DNA from: Prinia subflava | Taxonomy: Eukaryota; Chordata; Aves; Passeriformes; Cisticolidae | Assembly (NCBI RefSeq): GCF_021018805.1 | Contig: NC_086283.1 | Coordinates: forward strand, 21,190,162-21,254,161 | Direction of reading: 5' to 3' | DNA length: 64,000 nucleotides | Part shown: one piece after another, positions 1 through 13,500 of the stretch | How positions within the stretch are numbered: position 1 is the first letter of the stretch | Layout: the number at the start of each line of letters is the position of its first letter | Program-made: the position numbers and the translations under genes | Notes under the pieces: generated by a model | Seen by the model: the letters and a program-made list of their open reading frames with translations, nothing else | Told to the model about the DNA's origin: nothing | Database searches by the model: none

Positions 1-640
1 AGAAAACTCTTTTTTTTTCTGGCCACATTCAGAGCCAGGATATTTTCTCCTATGAGCTGCTCATTTTATAGAGAAAGAATGGCAGCATTGAGGAGTCAAT
101 TTGGACTACTACAGCACTTTAGGATAGACAAGTATAGCAAGTATTTTGATTCTCAATACTGGGGTCATTAGTCAATGTCTCCCTTTTGTTATGAAGCGAA
201 AAAAAAATGTTTTAAGTATTCCTAATCCCAGTGTTTACTACCCTTCTGACAGATGAAGGTGAAACATTTCAATGAGATGTGCCAAAGAGCACTTTTTGGA
301 CCCATTTGTGACTCTCTGCACCTCATGCAGCAAAAATTCTGCATCCTGTGGCTGAGAAGGTGCTGCTGGCTCCAACCTTTTGTCTGAGATCTGCAGCCCC
401 ACTATTTTATGCTAAGGCGAGAAACTCCAGAAAAAAAGGCAGAACAAAGCAGTTCCACCTCTCTCTTCAATGATCTTTCCTCTGTGCCTTTTCCTCCTGC
501 ATTGCTCCAAGTTTCCCCAGTACATCAGGGGCAGAGGATGGTGATGTTCTGCTCCTCCTGGCACTGGGTTGAAGTCCCCAGGCTGAGATCTGTCCTCTCT
601 CTCTCATATGGGGGAACATGAAATACCAAAAGAATATTTA
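1..640. other. Intergenic DNA, no gene recognised
   Basis: AT-rich unique-looking DNA upstream of the first CR1 copy. Only short open frames with no recognisable protein similarity occur. I see no RNA gene or repeat that I can name here. Confidence 0.6.
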
Positions 641-887
641 TCACAGAATCCCAGGATGGTTTGTGCTGGAAGGGACCTTAAAGCCCATCCTGTTTCACTC
701 CCTGCCATGGGCAGGGACACCTTCCACTTGCTCCAAGCCCTGTCCAACCTGGTTTGGACACTTCCAGGGACCCAGGGGCAGCCACAGCTTCTCTGGGCAC
801 CATGTGCCAGGGCCTCCCCACCCTCACGGGCAACAGTGCCTTCCTAAAATCCAGTCTAAACCTACGCTCTGGCAGTTTATTCTCTAC
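641..887 (-). mobile_element. CR1 LINE 3'-end fragment
   Basis: The stretch begins with 'tcacagaatcccaggatgg' followed by 'ggaagggaccttaaagccca', which is the reverse complement of the avian CR1 3' terminus. It continues through the CR1 landmarks 'ccatgggcagggacacctt', 'cacttccagggac' and 'ccagtctaaacctac'. The element is therefore in minus orientation and strongly 5'-truncated, as is usual for CR1. Spurious open frames of up to 121 codons here lie in the repeat and are not genes. Confidence 0.9.
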
Positions 888-1425
888 TCTTTCAGGGCTC
901 TCTTTTATATAGTTAGGATGCAGACAGGCATCTTTCCCCCACTAAAGCATCTCCAAAGATATGTGCCATTCTCAGCTCAGTGATGCACTCCATCCTTTTT
1001 TATTTTTCTTTAGCTTTGGGAAATAGTGTGATTAGTATTCTATGATGTATTTGGAGTGCTCAGAGCACAGATCTTCTTTACAAAAGGATTCACATCAATT
1101 CTCCTTCAAGAAGGCTGAACAGCATGTCAGCTTCCTCTCTGAGTTTTGGGAGACCACTTTCAGCAGCTTTAGTTCTGTCTAAATAGCTGTTTACAATGGA
1201 CATAATAATGACAAAGCTCTCAAAGGCACAATACTTCTCTTTTAGGCAACAGTGGGCTAGAATTGAGAATAAATATTTCTATTAGCTGTTGGAAACTGTA
1301 CAAGTTGTTTGGGGGCTATTCTTTCTTCAAATTCCTAAATTTTGTAAGTTCAATGCCAGGATGGAAGAATTTGAAATAAGCTATGTTGGGTATGAACTTG
1401 ATATTTTGGCACATTTGCACAACTA

Positions 1426-1448
1426 CCCCCCAACCCCCCCACCCCCCC
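1426..1448. repeat. C-rich low-complexity tract
   Basis: Three runs of six to seven C separated by 'aa' and 'a'. The complementary strand is G-rich and could form an intermolecular or slipped quadruplex, but only three clear G runs exist. Confidence 0.85.
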
Positions 1449-2860
1449 TTCATTTGTGATTGTTTAGACTATTTCCCTAATTCCTGTCATTTGACAGACA
1501 TTCTGTCAATGCCCCTTTGTCTCACATTTCCTACCCAGGCTTGACTGGGCACTTCTTTAATATATTTGGACACATTTTTGAAAGAGGATGAAGCCTGAAT
1601 TCAAAGCTCATCAATGCCAATGGGCATAATTCCATTCATTTAAATTGTCCTTGGATGACAAAAGAGGTCTCAAACCATTATTTTGTAATCAGGACTTCCA
1701 TTTTCACAATGAGAACTTTCTAACTCTTTCATGTTTTGTTACTGAGGTTCCTCCCCCCCAAGACTGTTTGCATTTTCATTTATTCCCACTGTTATTCATG
1801 GTGCTGGCTCAGGCAGTAACTATAATTTGGCTGGAAGACCCTGGCTGTTAGGTAAACTCCTGTGATTTTCCTTATCATTACCAGTCACTGTTTGCCTGTA
1901 TTCTGGGATTTTACAACCTTCAGGACAACCATCTACTCTTTTTGTTCTACTTGTTGGAATAAAATATTCAAAGCTGTTAAAAAAGCTCTATTTCTCTCTT
2001 CCTGCTGATTTATTCAGGTCCATTCTCCATTGCAAAGATCAGTGCACATGGTCCTGCTTTTTCTGAATCATTCCAACCCCAGGGAAATGTTCCTTCAACT
2101 ACTCCCATGGGTATGTTCAGTGTGGCAGCTCACGGGTGGTCCTACCTAGGGATTTCCTCTGCTGATTCTTTTGTTGTTTCTGGAAAGATTTATTCCTCAC
2201 ACTCATGGGAATGTCACAGGAACATAGCAAAGTCAGGAGAGGAGCCTGTGGCAGCCCATGGGACTCGGTGATGCATCCAGCACAAGAAAGGCCAAATGGA
2301 GTCCAGCCTGTTTCTGGAACCACAGTTCAAGTCAGCTCAGAGCACTTCTTGATCCAGGTTGTCCAATGTTCCTGCTGAGGTAACGACTCTGGAATGAGTA
2401 ATCATGGAGTACCTCTCGCTGCACCAAGCTGTCATCCTCACTTCTGACACAGATGTAAACCTCCTCCCTCACCATTCCTGTCAGCCATAGGTCAGAATTC
2501 CCTGTCCCTGGCTTTTTTTTTTTAAATAGGCAAACCTATGTAATCCTTGAAGGTGTGCCATGTGCTTTTCTGCCTGTTTATTGCAAGGCTTCTGCCTAGA
2601 TCTATCCCCCAACCTACCTAGCACTGCTTCCTAATGCCAACATAAAAGCAACAATGCATTCCCATGACTGTGTTTTTCTTCCAGGCTGAATGTAGCAAAT
2701 CAAGAGAAAAAAGATCAAGGAACATCTTTCTCACTATTATTCTATCTAGGTCATGTAAATGAGAAATACTTTCTGACTGAAGTCTGCATAAGCATCGGAG
2801 CAAAGTGAGGCATTTGAAAGGGAGAAAGGAAGCAGAGCTTTCACTACGGCACAGCGTTGT

Positions 2861-2925
2861 TGTCAAAGGCCTAGATAAAATAATCTGGTAATTCCAGCCC
2901 ATAATCATCGCTGCTGCCTTTGACA
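2861..2925. promoter_or_regulatory. Inverted repeat with two TCF/LEF-like cores
   Basis: TGTCAAAGGC at 2861-2870 is the exact reverse complement of GCCTTTGACA at 2916-2925, with a 45-bp spacer containing 'taatctggtaatt' and 'ataatcatc' (homeodomain-type TAAT cores). CTTTGA is the core of TCF/LEF sites. The regulatory role is inference; short motifs of this kind occur by chance. Confidence 0.25.
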
Positions 2926-3970
2926 GCAAAGGCCTAAGGCTGAACAGACTGGTGGAAAGGTTTGGAGTCCCTCCTCCTTCCCAGCAATAATGCTGAGAGC
3001 GCTGTAGCTTTTGAGCACTGCCTGGTATCTCTGGGATTGCTAATTAAACCATCAGTCTCCGTATTTTCATGGTCACTGGGGGAGGCAGTTAAATGTTCTT
3101 GTGTATTTCATGGCCAGTGATAACTTTCCAATTAAGGATTATGCTCAAATCTGGTAGTCACTCTAGCACTTAAAACAATCATGTATTTCTTGAGTTTTCA
3201 TTTTGTAACAATTATTCTCATCTTCTTTGATGAAGAAATAATTTGCATGTTGTGAAATAAGTCCTTTAGGAGTGCATTAGTTTAATAAAATCTTGACATG
3301 GCATGTGATGTCCATTACGGAAAAACAAGAGCATGAAGCTCCAGATTAAATAAATCATGAATGCCTTGGAAAAGTGGTATGTAATGTTATAACATAGGAC
3401 ATCCATAATTTATATTATTAATGGAAATGTAAGCAAAATCTCCAAGGAAAGGACTGTTGAACCCTCAGTTATCATTAGGGCTTTTTATCATGTAACATTC
3501 ATATGTTATACCGTTGTTTTTTGTGGAAAAGAACCCATTCTTAAAAAACAGAACAGTGCTAAATTGTTTGTTTTGATCAGTTCTGTTCCAAGCCTGTCTG
3601 AACATCTGTCTGATGTTGCCTCCAACCCTAGAAACACTTGTTGAGAGATGGCAAGAAAACTTCATCTGGTGAAGTAGCATGAGAGTAATAAACGTGCTGG
3701 GAGGAACAAACCCCAGCTTAGCTTTGGGATAGGGATTGACAGATCCTCCTGTTTAAGGATAAACCATGGCCTTACTTAACCCTGGCTTTACAAACTGAGG
3801 GGCTGAGCTCTGACTGTTCTCCCAGGACAGCCCAGCTCTGGAGAGCTGGGGGAGGGTCCTGTGCTTTGAGCAGCCTGAACAGAGGCTGTAAGGAAAGGGT
3901 TTGGATCATTCCCAGCTCCCAGGGAGGGTCAACGGGTAGGTTCAGCATGATCCATCAGTCTTTATTTCAG

Positions 3971-4098
3971 ATCACAGGATATTCTGGGCTGGAAGGGACA
4001 AGGATCAAGCCCAACTCTTAAGTGAATGGCCCATCCAGGGACTGAATCCACACCTGTGGTGTACTCAGCACCACACTTCAACACACTGAGCAAATGTC
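3971..4098 (-). mobile_element. tRNA-Ile-derived SINE with CR1-like tail (TguSINE1 type)
   Basis: Read on the minus strand, the element starts with a decayed tRNA-Ile body: 'gctcagtgtgttgaag' and the anticodon-arm region matching '...gtggtgctgagtacacc'. A B-box-like 'ggattcagtccctgg' follows, then the acceptor-stem end 'gggcca'. It finishes with the tail 'cttccagcccagaatatcct', shared with CR1 3' ends. This is the layout of the songbird tRNA-Ile SINE mobilised by CR1. Several expected CpG positions have decayed, so the copy looks old and cannot be a working tRNA gene. It abuts a CR1 copy on the opposite strand. Confidence 0.7.
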
Positions 4099-4117
4099 TT
4101 GGGTGGGTGTTGCACTG

Positions 4118-4294
4118 TTGTGTCCAGAAGCTGTGGCTGGCCCATCCCTGGAAGTGTCCCAGGCCAGGTTGGACACTGGGGCTTGGAGCACCCCGGGACA
4201 GTGGAAGGTGTACATGCCCATGGCGGGGGGTGGCACTGGACGGGCTTTAATCTCCCTTCCAACACAAACCGTTCCACGATCCTGCGATTCTCCA
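4118..4294 (+). mobile_element. CR1 LINE 3'-end fragment
   Basis: Sense-orientation CR1 landmarks appear in order: 'agaagctgtggctgg', 'ccatccctggaagtgtcc', 'aggccaggttggacac', 'cttggagcacc', 'tgcccatggcggggggtgg' and 'cccttccaacacaaaccgtt'. The 8-mer-type terminus 'cctgcgattct' closes it. It is 5'-truncated. Confidence 0.9.
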
Positions 4295-4500
4295 ACACAT
4301 CCCTCAGCTGGTGCCGAGGTACTTTCTCCCAGCGGAGGCACCAGCCCCCACTGTCCTTTGTGGAATTCTGTGGGCTGTGACCCCGGCGAGGCCCTGGGTG
4401 CGTCCGGCGGAGCCCCGGGATGGGAAGGATGGAGTTCCACATTCTGGAGTGCCATCTGCTGGCACCGCACCCGGCGGCAGCTCCGGCACCACCGCAGCCT
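4295..4500. promoter_or_regulatory. GC/CpG-enriched patch with a CTCF-like motif
   Basis: A short GC-rich stretch with several CpGs stands out from AT-rich flanks. On the minus strand, positions 4451-4462 read CCAGCAGATGGC, a full match to the degenerate CTCF core CCASYAGRKGGC. No exon is visible here, and the overlapping open frames on both strands look like composition artefacts. Confidence 0.35.
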
Positions 4501-4520
4501 CCCTTCTTAATAACCCCCCA

Positions 4521-4542
4521 TTAATTAATTAATTAATTAATT
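4521..4542. repeat. (TTAA)n microsatellite
   Basis: About five and a half perfect copies of the tetranucleotide TTAA. Confidence 0.95.
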
Positions 4543-7500
4543 GCATTTCATTTTCACTGCTGGCGTTTACTGTCGCATCACCTTAAAGGATTTTTTTCCC
4601 ACTGTAGTCTTTGCTCTTCCATCACAGGTATTAATAGCCCAGGTTTTACATGGAGCCTCATTAGAGATTTATATTTTTTTCATGCTCCATTAGATGATAA
4701 AACTGTTTTATTAATGTGTGTTAGTCATAATTTATGATACTTTACATTAATTGGGTATTAAAACACCCTTAACAAATGGTTTGGAAATCAGGGCTAACAT
4801 TCAAAAAATGCAAGAAATACTTGGTTTCTGCAGAGAAACTGCAGAAATGCAGAGAAATGCAGAGAAAATGCAGAGAAATTATTTCATCATCACTTGCTGA
4901 AAAAATATGTCTTGACATGTCTGGGATGGTTTTGTGCACTGCTTTGTTCTCAGTGTATTTTAATGTTCACAAAAGCTCCTACTCTGACCTCTCTTGGGAC
5001 TGAAATCCTCTATTTAGCCACAGAACATGTACATCATGGACAGAGGCACTGCAAACTTCCACCTGTCTTGCATCACTTTCATCGTAACATCACCTTTTTT
5101 TTTCAGGAGCTGCCCTTTAGCTGTTGTTACACTTCCTTGACATCAGGAGTAGCTTTTCTATAAAACAGGTTCTCTAAATAACACATATCTGGGAAAAATG
5201 ATCACTTTCCATAGCACTGCCCAGAGTTTCAAATGCAACTTAAGTCTATTAATGTCAAAGATACCATGTAGAAAAATTAAGCAAAAAAATATAATTCTTC
5301 TCCAAGAGAAATCCACTGATTTCAATGAAGACACTACGAAGTTGTAGCTGAGGTAATTTGTGCTCATAGAAGATGAACTTTGTGTTCTTGTGTTCTTGAG
5401 CAGAGAACACTGGAATATTTTCATATTAAGGCAAACAGGATCATCTGTTTTCAGCCTGTTTGTTGATACCACCAACATATTTAGAGCTCCCAAAGAGCCC
5501 CAAATAAGAGGGAGTGTTCCCATCTGGGAATCCCCATGACAATCTTCAAAGCAGGGATACAAGGAGAAAGTCCCATGAAGCACTGCCAGTGGAAGAGGCT
5601 CCCACCTTGCCAAGGAATTTTCTGTATGGGCACTTGTGCCCCCACCATGAGTCCCAGCTTCCTCTCCAAACAAACTTCATGAGGACACAGATATTTGGGG
5701 AAGCCTTAATTTTGAGCTGCTGGGAAACACAGAGCCCAGGGGCCTCATCTGCTTCATTGATCTCTTCAGTTTGCCATCACTAGTTTGGCAAGCAGGGGAA
5801 AACTGCAGACAGATCCTTTGTTATCATTTTCCCACACAGAATTCCTCCAGGAACGGCTATGAAGTTCTGCTCAGTTCAGAACTGACTACAGAGTGTAACT
5901 AAATTAAAGAGGAACGGGGAAATATCTTGCAGCAAGTTTCTTTGAGCCTCAGAGGGAGGCTTCAGAGGGGCCCTGTAGCACTGTGCAGGCAATTCCATGC
6001 TCAGAATGGATTCAGTCACTTAATTCAGTTTTCCATTACATGGAGTTTACAGTACTGACAGTCATGGGGTCAGCATGAGAATTTCTGAGGGCAAAACTGG
6101 AAAATCTCTCCCAAAATAAGTTCCAGCTCAACAAAAATCATCTGTGTGATGTCAAATTTATTACATGTGGATCAATGGCCTTTATTTTTTAGGTGTTGTG
6201 GAGATCAGACTAAATTTTCAGAACTTCCTTTTTGGCCCTAAAGTCATAGGAATTTTGAAATTTGAGTGCTGCCAGCTCCAGCTCCTTTTCTTTGAAGAAA
6301 ATAAACTATCAGAATATTTGTTACTACTATATGTTTAATTTCCTGTCCATATATCCATATGCATTTATATAGAATATGATTGGTATTTGCTTTTCCCCTT
6401 CCTCTAGTAAATAAATGGAAAATATTTATTTGATAAAAATGGAATAACTATTCAATATAATTCCTCTGCAAGAATCACATAACTTTTAAGCACTAAACCA
6501 TCTGCTTCTCACTACATTACATAAACAATATTACTTCGAAAAAAGCCCAATAATAATGGAAAACTTGACAACAATAATAAACCTTCTGAAGTATTGATAC
6601 CAGATTCCCTTGTAATTCATTATTTGGTGGCTAGAAAGTTGGCTTTGAAGCACAAGTGCCTGTTGATTTTCCTAATGCATTCAGGGAACCAACTCCAAAT
6701 ATTCAGTGATTCTGTGGAACTTGCACTGTATATTCTGCGTGACATTTATGATGTGAAAAAAATATGCAGCAATGTTGGAAATGGACTAGTTTTGCCATCG
6801 AGGGACCCTCAGTGTGTTGGGAGAGGAGGGACAAACTCATGTTCAAGTGTCCAGAAGAGCTTGGGTGTACTCTGGGCAATGGTGTGGAGAACTATTCCAC
6901 TGAGAAAAAACACTTTATTCTTTTGTGTTCCTTCATTATCTCCTTCTCCATCATCCTACGGCAAAATATGCTTTACAGAAATGTTTGAGCATGGATTCCA
7001 GTATTCAAAGAGTCATTTTGCCTTGCAGAGCTATCTGATGAGGTGACCCAGGCTGTGCTGGCACAGGGAATGTCAGATTCATAAAATTGTGACAACTATT
7101 ATCATGCCATCTTCATTTTCCCCTGTGATTTTCAGTCCAAGCCCATCTTTCATGTTGCCAAGTCACTGGTGACAGCAAAAGCTTTTCTTCAAGGCATTCT
7201 CAAGATGGCTTTTTCTTTATCTTAGCATCTCTGCAAAGCCTTGCTATTATTAGGTCTTTCTAATGCCTTGGTTAAAACCTCAGAGATTATGCTCCTGCTT
7301 TATACTCCAGTAGCCTCTTCATTCTCCATGTTTAGTTAGACTCAATATTTGCTTGGAGGACTGGCTGTGACTACAGAGATATTCCCAGCGTGTGACTGGA
7401 GCCAAGCTTCATGTTGCCTTAATATTGTGAGCAGAAATAGAGATACAAGAATATGAAAGCAAGAAAAAGAAAATTTGTGTGGGCCACAAACACCTGCCAG

Positions 7501-10500
7501 AGTAATCTGTCATGAAAACATCTGCTGCAGCCTCACCATGGGCCCTTCAGAGAATTTAGTATGTGAAGCTTCCTATCCCGCCCGTGATGCATCTGTGAAT
7601 GATGAAACCTCAGGTCTGAATGCAGAGCTGGACATTTTTCATCCTTTCTGTATCACACACTGTCACGAGTTAAACACTGAACCAAAAGAAGGATGCAGAA
7701 CAAAAAGGTCTCTTCCCTTCAGCCTGTCTCTCCAAATTTACTTGATTTGCTGTTCAGAGACCGAGGAGATGATGGTGATGTGTCCTGTCGTGTTTTCCTC
7801 CGCATCCCAGCAGCATGCCCTTTGCTCTTAACCAGGAGCTTTGCATCAGCTTTCCTCCTGTAATTAATTTCTCAGGGCTCTTCCCCTGCTCTTTCCATTC
7901 CAAACAGCTCTGCCCTCTCTTACATGCAACAGTAGCTTTATTTTGAAAGAGCTTGGCAAACAAACAACAAGATGTTTTCCTTTTGGACAACCTGAAACCA
8001 TGTTAGACGGTGACAAGGCGCTCTCTGATCAAGTCGAGGAAGGCATAAACTAATTGCCAAGAGCTGGGAAGCTCTGTAGTTGTGCTTCAGAGCCAGCTTT
8101 CATTTCTTTCTCACTTTCTTGTAGTCACAAATTGCACCAGCTCAGCTCCAAAATAAAGACCTGCCATCCAGAAACCTTGTTTATAGCAAGGGCTGTCAGA
8201 ACCATCAGCCATCTGCAGCTCCTGCTCCCCTTCCTGCTCCCGGCATGCCTTCCTTCCATCATGCATCCCGACAGCTCTCAGACCTCCTGTCCCCTGGGAG
8301 GGAAGGACAGGATGTTCTGCAGCCACCAAACACCAACCACAGTGCTGCTGTAAAAATCCAGGGATAGATCACTTGTTTCAGGGGTTTGCAACAGCTATTG
8401 CAACAGCAGTTCTTTAAATGCTCTCTAATTTCTGGTATATCTGACCCACTGAGCATTTCCTCAGGACCTGTGTCCTTCAAGCCTTCCAGGAGCTACTTTC
8501 TTCTTCAGGTCTCCATGAGGAGTCTGTATTCTCTTTTTCAGCCTCTTCAGAGTGAGAAAAAAGTGCATTTTTAGCTCTTCCCTTAGTTGGGCTTGTTTTG
8601 CCTGTATGATTAGAAATGGACATATTGAAATATCTCATCCTAAAACAAGGAGCCAAGACTTTTAAGACATGACCATGACAAAGCCTTGCCCATGGAGTCT
8701 CCAGCATGTCCACCAGAAATTCCCAAGGTCACTGAATTTCACCAGTTTTGCTCCTCAAGCTTCTGTTCGTTTCCTGGTTGAATCCAGGATTCAGCTTTTC
8801 TCCCAAGGAAAACCTGTCCTGCAGTCTTAGCTGTTGTGGGTTTATTATTCTGTTCAGTGCAGTAGCAGTGGCAGCAATTTTTGGCTACAAAGCCTCTCTG
8901 CAGGTGTTACTGCTGCGAGCCACTGCTGGGAAAAGGTGAGACAGGTGAGAAACCTGTTAAGAACTCGCCCCTTATTTCCTGGTCCCTGCAGACAAGGCCC
9001 CGTGTGTTCTGCTTGGAAGAGCTCGAGGATTTTAGTGACTATTTCAAGTTATAATGTTTAAATAAAAATCAAAGCCATATATTCCAATATTATCTCCCTC
9101 TTCCCCATAATTTCTCCAAGGCTCATCTCAGGATAATAACTTTCCATCACATGAGCTACCCATTTAAGATTTTCTTAACTCTTTGGTGAAGGGGTGTAAC
9201 TGTGCAGCTGTCTGAAATTAATTTGAGAGTTAGAAAAAGAATTGGTTCCATTCATCTATCTAAAACTATCCACATTATCTCCATCTATTATTTATAAATT
9301 AATTTTGCATTCTAAACTAAACCCCACACTGTCACTTATGTTTAATGCTGCCTGCCCATTTTCCTGATGAAGTGCCACATTTGCTGCATTTCTGCATCAC
9401 ATCTTTTTAACAAATGTCTAATTTCTCCAATCATGTATCTTGCTAAGAAAGTTCTTACCCCTTTTGTATAGCTCACCAGTTTTGCTGTATTGCTGCTCTC
9501 TCCCAGTACATCATCATGAAACTGAGCAGGACATTTCTCATGTTAATTGAACGTTCTGCCCATATATACAGATATTTATAATCTCCTGGGGGAAAAACTG
9601 TTTTAGTGGCTTTTCACAGCACAATTCATTTTCTTATTTCTACTTATTCACAGAAAATGTTAGGATTAAAAATAGCTCAGGCTGAAAACTTTGTTGAAAG
9701 CTTTTTCCTCTAAAATTATAAGTGACATGTCTTCACACTTAAGCAAAAGTATGTATCATTAGCTGTGAAAAAAGGGACCTCAAAAAAAAGATTCATTTTT
9801 AAATGTATTAATTTATTGCAAAAAATTTGTACACTGTTTGTTACTAAACCTCTGATTAACTTTTCTGGTAGAACATCACCCTGGTTGGAATTCTAATATT
9901 CAGACTGGAATACAAAAGTTAATTATTTTGCTGTTAAATTGCCACCAGAATCAAAGCTTTTCAGGAATTCTGACTCACATTTTCCCAGCTTTCCAGTTTT
10001 GGGTTGCTGCTTGCAGACTGTGACCCTGTATATTGAAAGAGCATTTTCAAATTCTACTATTTATCACAAATGTATGTCTTGGACATTAAAATGTCCCACA
10101 GGCAAATAAATTTTTTACGCTGAATATAAGCATTCCCCTTTGTACCATTTTAGCTGTACCAAGTTAATAGCTCTAAAATATGACTTGATTTGAATCTCAA
10201 TTTCCAAACACTTCTTTGCCTGTGCAGCACCTGGAAAGTGATACAAAATTAAGGTGAGCTTTCACATGGATGTGACAGGGAAAAGACTGACATTAGAAAG
10301 CAATACAGAATTAAATTCCCATTTCCTGGAACTCATTTTCAGGAAAAATCACCCTTTATGGGCCTGTTGGGTGACTCCTGTGATTAAAAGACAATCATGA
10401 TTATTTGAATACTCCTTTCCAGTTGTATACCTTCTGTGTCCCTGAAATTTCAGCCTGGATCACATTTGATCAGGCTCAGGAAAATACTATCATTCTGTAT

Positions 10501-13500
10501 TAAAAATGATCACAAGAAAGTTACATTTATGTCCATGAAGAGTTTTGTTGCCTGGAATAAAAAACTCTTTGAAGTTAGAACTTTCCCTTCTCTTTCTAGT
10601 CAAAAACACGGGGCTGTAGCAATCAGAAAGAATTCATGTATTAAACCACTTAAGCACAGCATAAGGGCCTGCTCTGACTTGGAATGTGGTTATGTTAATT
10701 AGCTTAAATTTGCAAGAATTTGACTCAATAGGAACAACTTGACATTTAGTTTGAAAGGTCTAAATGTTTCTGTAGAGTTCAGACACCAGCACTGCTGGTA
10801 AAGTATTACTTTTTTTTTCCTCTCCCAAATGATGCCACGAATACAAAAAGTTCATTTGCAAGTATTTACCTAACATAAACGACTTACAGGGGGCCTATCA
10901 AGGCAGCTGACACAGATCCCGATTAAGTAGAATCCCTGGCAATAGACTCTGTCATGAAGTTGGGCTATTTGCTTTCCTCAATCCTCCCTGGCTTTAGATG
11001 CATTCAAATCTTTACTAATCCTCGCTGAAGGGCACAGCTAATTAACCTGGGAAGGGGCCACTGCTGCTTTTGCAGCCTCCCTGACACACCTGCACAACAC
11101 CCAGCGTGTCTGCAGATGCTCCCAGCAGCTCAGGGAGACATCCAGGTTTGGGGAATGGGACAAAGGCACCTTTCTCGCCCCTTTTTGAAGCCCTACCAAG
11201 AGCACAGATCCTTTCCTGCTGCAAAGCATCAGAGACACGCTGCTTGCTGGGCTGGACCTGCCACATCCGATTGAGAATTTTAAATTTATTTCTTTTCATG
11301 TTTCACACTTCCAAAGCATATCCTGGACAGTCAGTACCCTGTTTCGGTGCCCTCTTTTCCCTCAGCAAACAAAGTGATATCTGGCATTTCCTTTGTCACC
11401 CAATTTTCCCACTGCTGCTGAAATGCTGCTTTGAGCACTGCTCCTCTGAAACTGTACAAGTGACCACAGCTTCACTCCCCGTTATTTTAATTCTCAGAGT
11501 CAGAAGTTGACTAGTTAATGGCGTTTAAGCTCCGTGGCTTGCAGCACCCTGCACCCTTTCATTAGCTGGGAATCCAAGATAAACACAGTGATTTAGGGAT
11601 GCTGAGCAAATCCATCAGCTCTGTAGCATGACGGGTTGCTGCTGCTTTTGCTCTGGGAGCTTTACTGAAATACACTGTGAACAGCTATTTTTTTCCCCCA
11701 TAATACATCAAAAAGCATTTTTTTTTGTATAGGATGTGTTAAGGCACAGTGGAAGCAGCTGCTTGCAGGGCGCCAGGAGTGGGTGCTCCCCATGGAGCAG
11801 TGTCACAGCCAGGACTGGAGTGGCCCAAGGGGGCTGGAAGAGGGTCCTAGAAGGGACTATAGGGTTGGGAGAAGAAAGATCTCAGAAGGACAAGAAAATG
11901 GAAGAGAATGTAAGAGTATGTCAGTCTGGGGACAAAATGATGCCAAATGTCCATGTGAGTGTAAAATATATTATTATTATTGTTTTAGAATGAAATGTAT
12001 GAAATAAATACTTTTTCATTGGAAAATACAGAGATCAAAGTCAGTTCTTGATAGTGGTGAATGCGGAGAAGTAATGTTAATTAACAGGAAATTCTCTGGT
12101 CAGCAACACTTTGGTACTGTCAGGAAACTCAAATCCCATAGCGCATCCTTGGTGCACTAAACCATGATGAATGCAGCATTTCTATCATCTCAAATACTGA
12201 CTGCTGGAATTCCAGCTGTGGGGATCACTCTGTGTGGGAGTTACTCCTGTGCCCTAACACAAAACACCCACCAAAACATGAGGCAGGACTGATATGATCC
12301 AAAAGGTTTGTCCTGAGTTCCTGTGGTCCTATCTTGGATTTAAAAGGAGACAACTCTACATGTGCCCCAAATGCTGTGTCTCACCCCAGAGCTTAGCCTC
12401 ATAGGGTCAGCTGGGTGACAGTGGGTACACCTGTGCCTGAACCAGATTGGGCATCCTGTCTCACCTCAAAGGAGATTGAAGCCATTTCTTGGATATGGTT
12501 GTTCACAAAGAAGCATCCATCAGGAACTCAAAAGTACAAACTACATCACCAGGGAATGGGAAATAAACTTCCCCTCTTCTTACAAAAGCTTTCTTTTAAT
12601 GCCACGTCATTCCATTTTATCTGGGCTGAGATTAAACAAGATTAAATGGAGAGGAAGAAAAACAGGTTGAAAACAATAATGTAGTGCTACCACAAGTAAG
12701 ACTTCATTCAAAGAAATTATTTAAACAAATAGTGATTCATACAAAAGCTGTCTTCTTTCATGAAAGAAAAAATTTGCATTTAAACAAATTCTTCAGTAGA
12801 TGAAAGAAAACAAGGTTACAATAAAGGGGAAAATATTTGGCATCAAACCATTGATACTTCAGTTTTATTGTTATCTCAAAGACAAAGATGGAAGATTACT
12901 TTGCAAACATATTTCTTAACAGGATAATTCTTTAATGAATGATAGCAGTCTGTGATTAAGATTTTAACTTACAAAGTCTTGTTGCGAAATAAAAGCGGTG
13001 TTATGGGCCTGAACAAAGTTGGTTATTTTATCTACAAAACACATTGGCTCCTTCCCAAAGAGGACACTTCCCCTGATCAGGATTCTCCAGCCACTCTTTG
13101 CCTTCTCTTGAAACCCCACCTGCAAACTGATGGACAGATCTGCCAAGCAGGGATGGGAATTGTCTCATGATTTCCCTCCTCACTGAAATCTGGCGCTGCC
13201 AGAACTGGCATTTTTAGCTGATCTTGTACTTTTGGGAGATCATGTGAGGAGCGTGTTTTCAGCAAGACACCCAAAAGGCTCACAGTGGGGTTTGAGTGGT
13301 TTCACGTTTACCTTTGAGGAAGTGCTTGTGGTTTACCATTGGTGAAAAGTTTCCTTGGAATCATTCAGATATTCACCTTTCTTCTTCAACAGGAATGTGG
13401 AGCTATTGAGGACCAGCTATTTTATTTGTAAAATTGATTCCAAAGTTTTTGTCTTCATATCCGCTTTTATAGTGCTGTTTCCTTTAGAACTAAAGCTACA

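Larger units (their letters stand above)
888..3970. other. Intergenic DNA with no gene; C-rich tract and an inverted repeat
   Basis: No exon, RNA gene or clear repeat family was recognised. Notable points are a C-rich low-complexity tract at 1426-1448 and a perfect 10-bp inverted repeat (2861-2870 and 2916-2925) carrying TCF/LEF-like cores. The segment around 2720-2940 has mixed, non-repetitive composition of the sort seen in conserved non-coding elements, but conservation cannot be judged from one sequence. Confidence 0.5.

Noticed and set aside
3971..4098. Possible functional tRNA-Ile gene
   Set aside because: The tRNA-like body has many substitutions and a CR1-like tail, and belongs to a SINE.
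4065..4510. Several 90-138 codon frames on both strands
   Set aside because: They lie over the SINE, a CR1 end and a GC-rich patch; none resembles a protein family.
5158..5673. 171-codon open frame on the minus strand
   Set aside because: No recognisable domain, no splice or promoter context, composition like the AT-rich flank. Probably chance.
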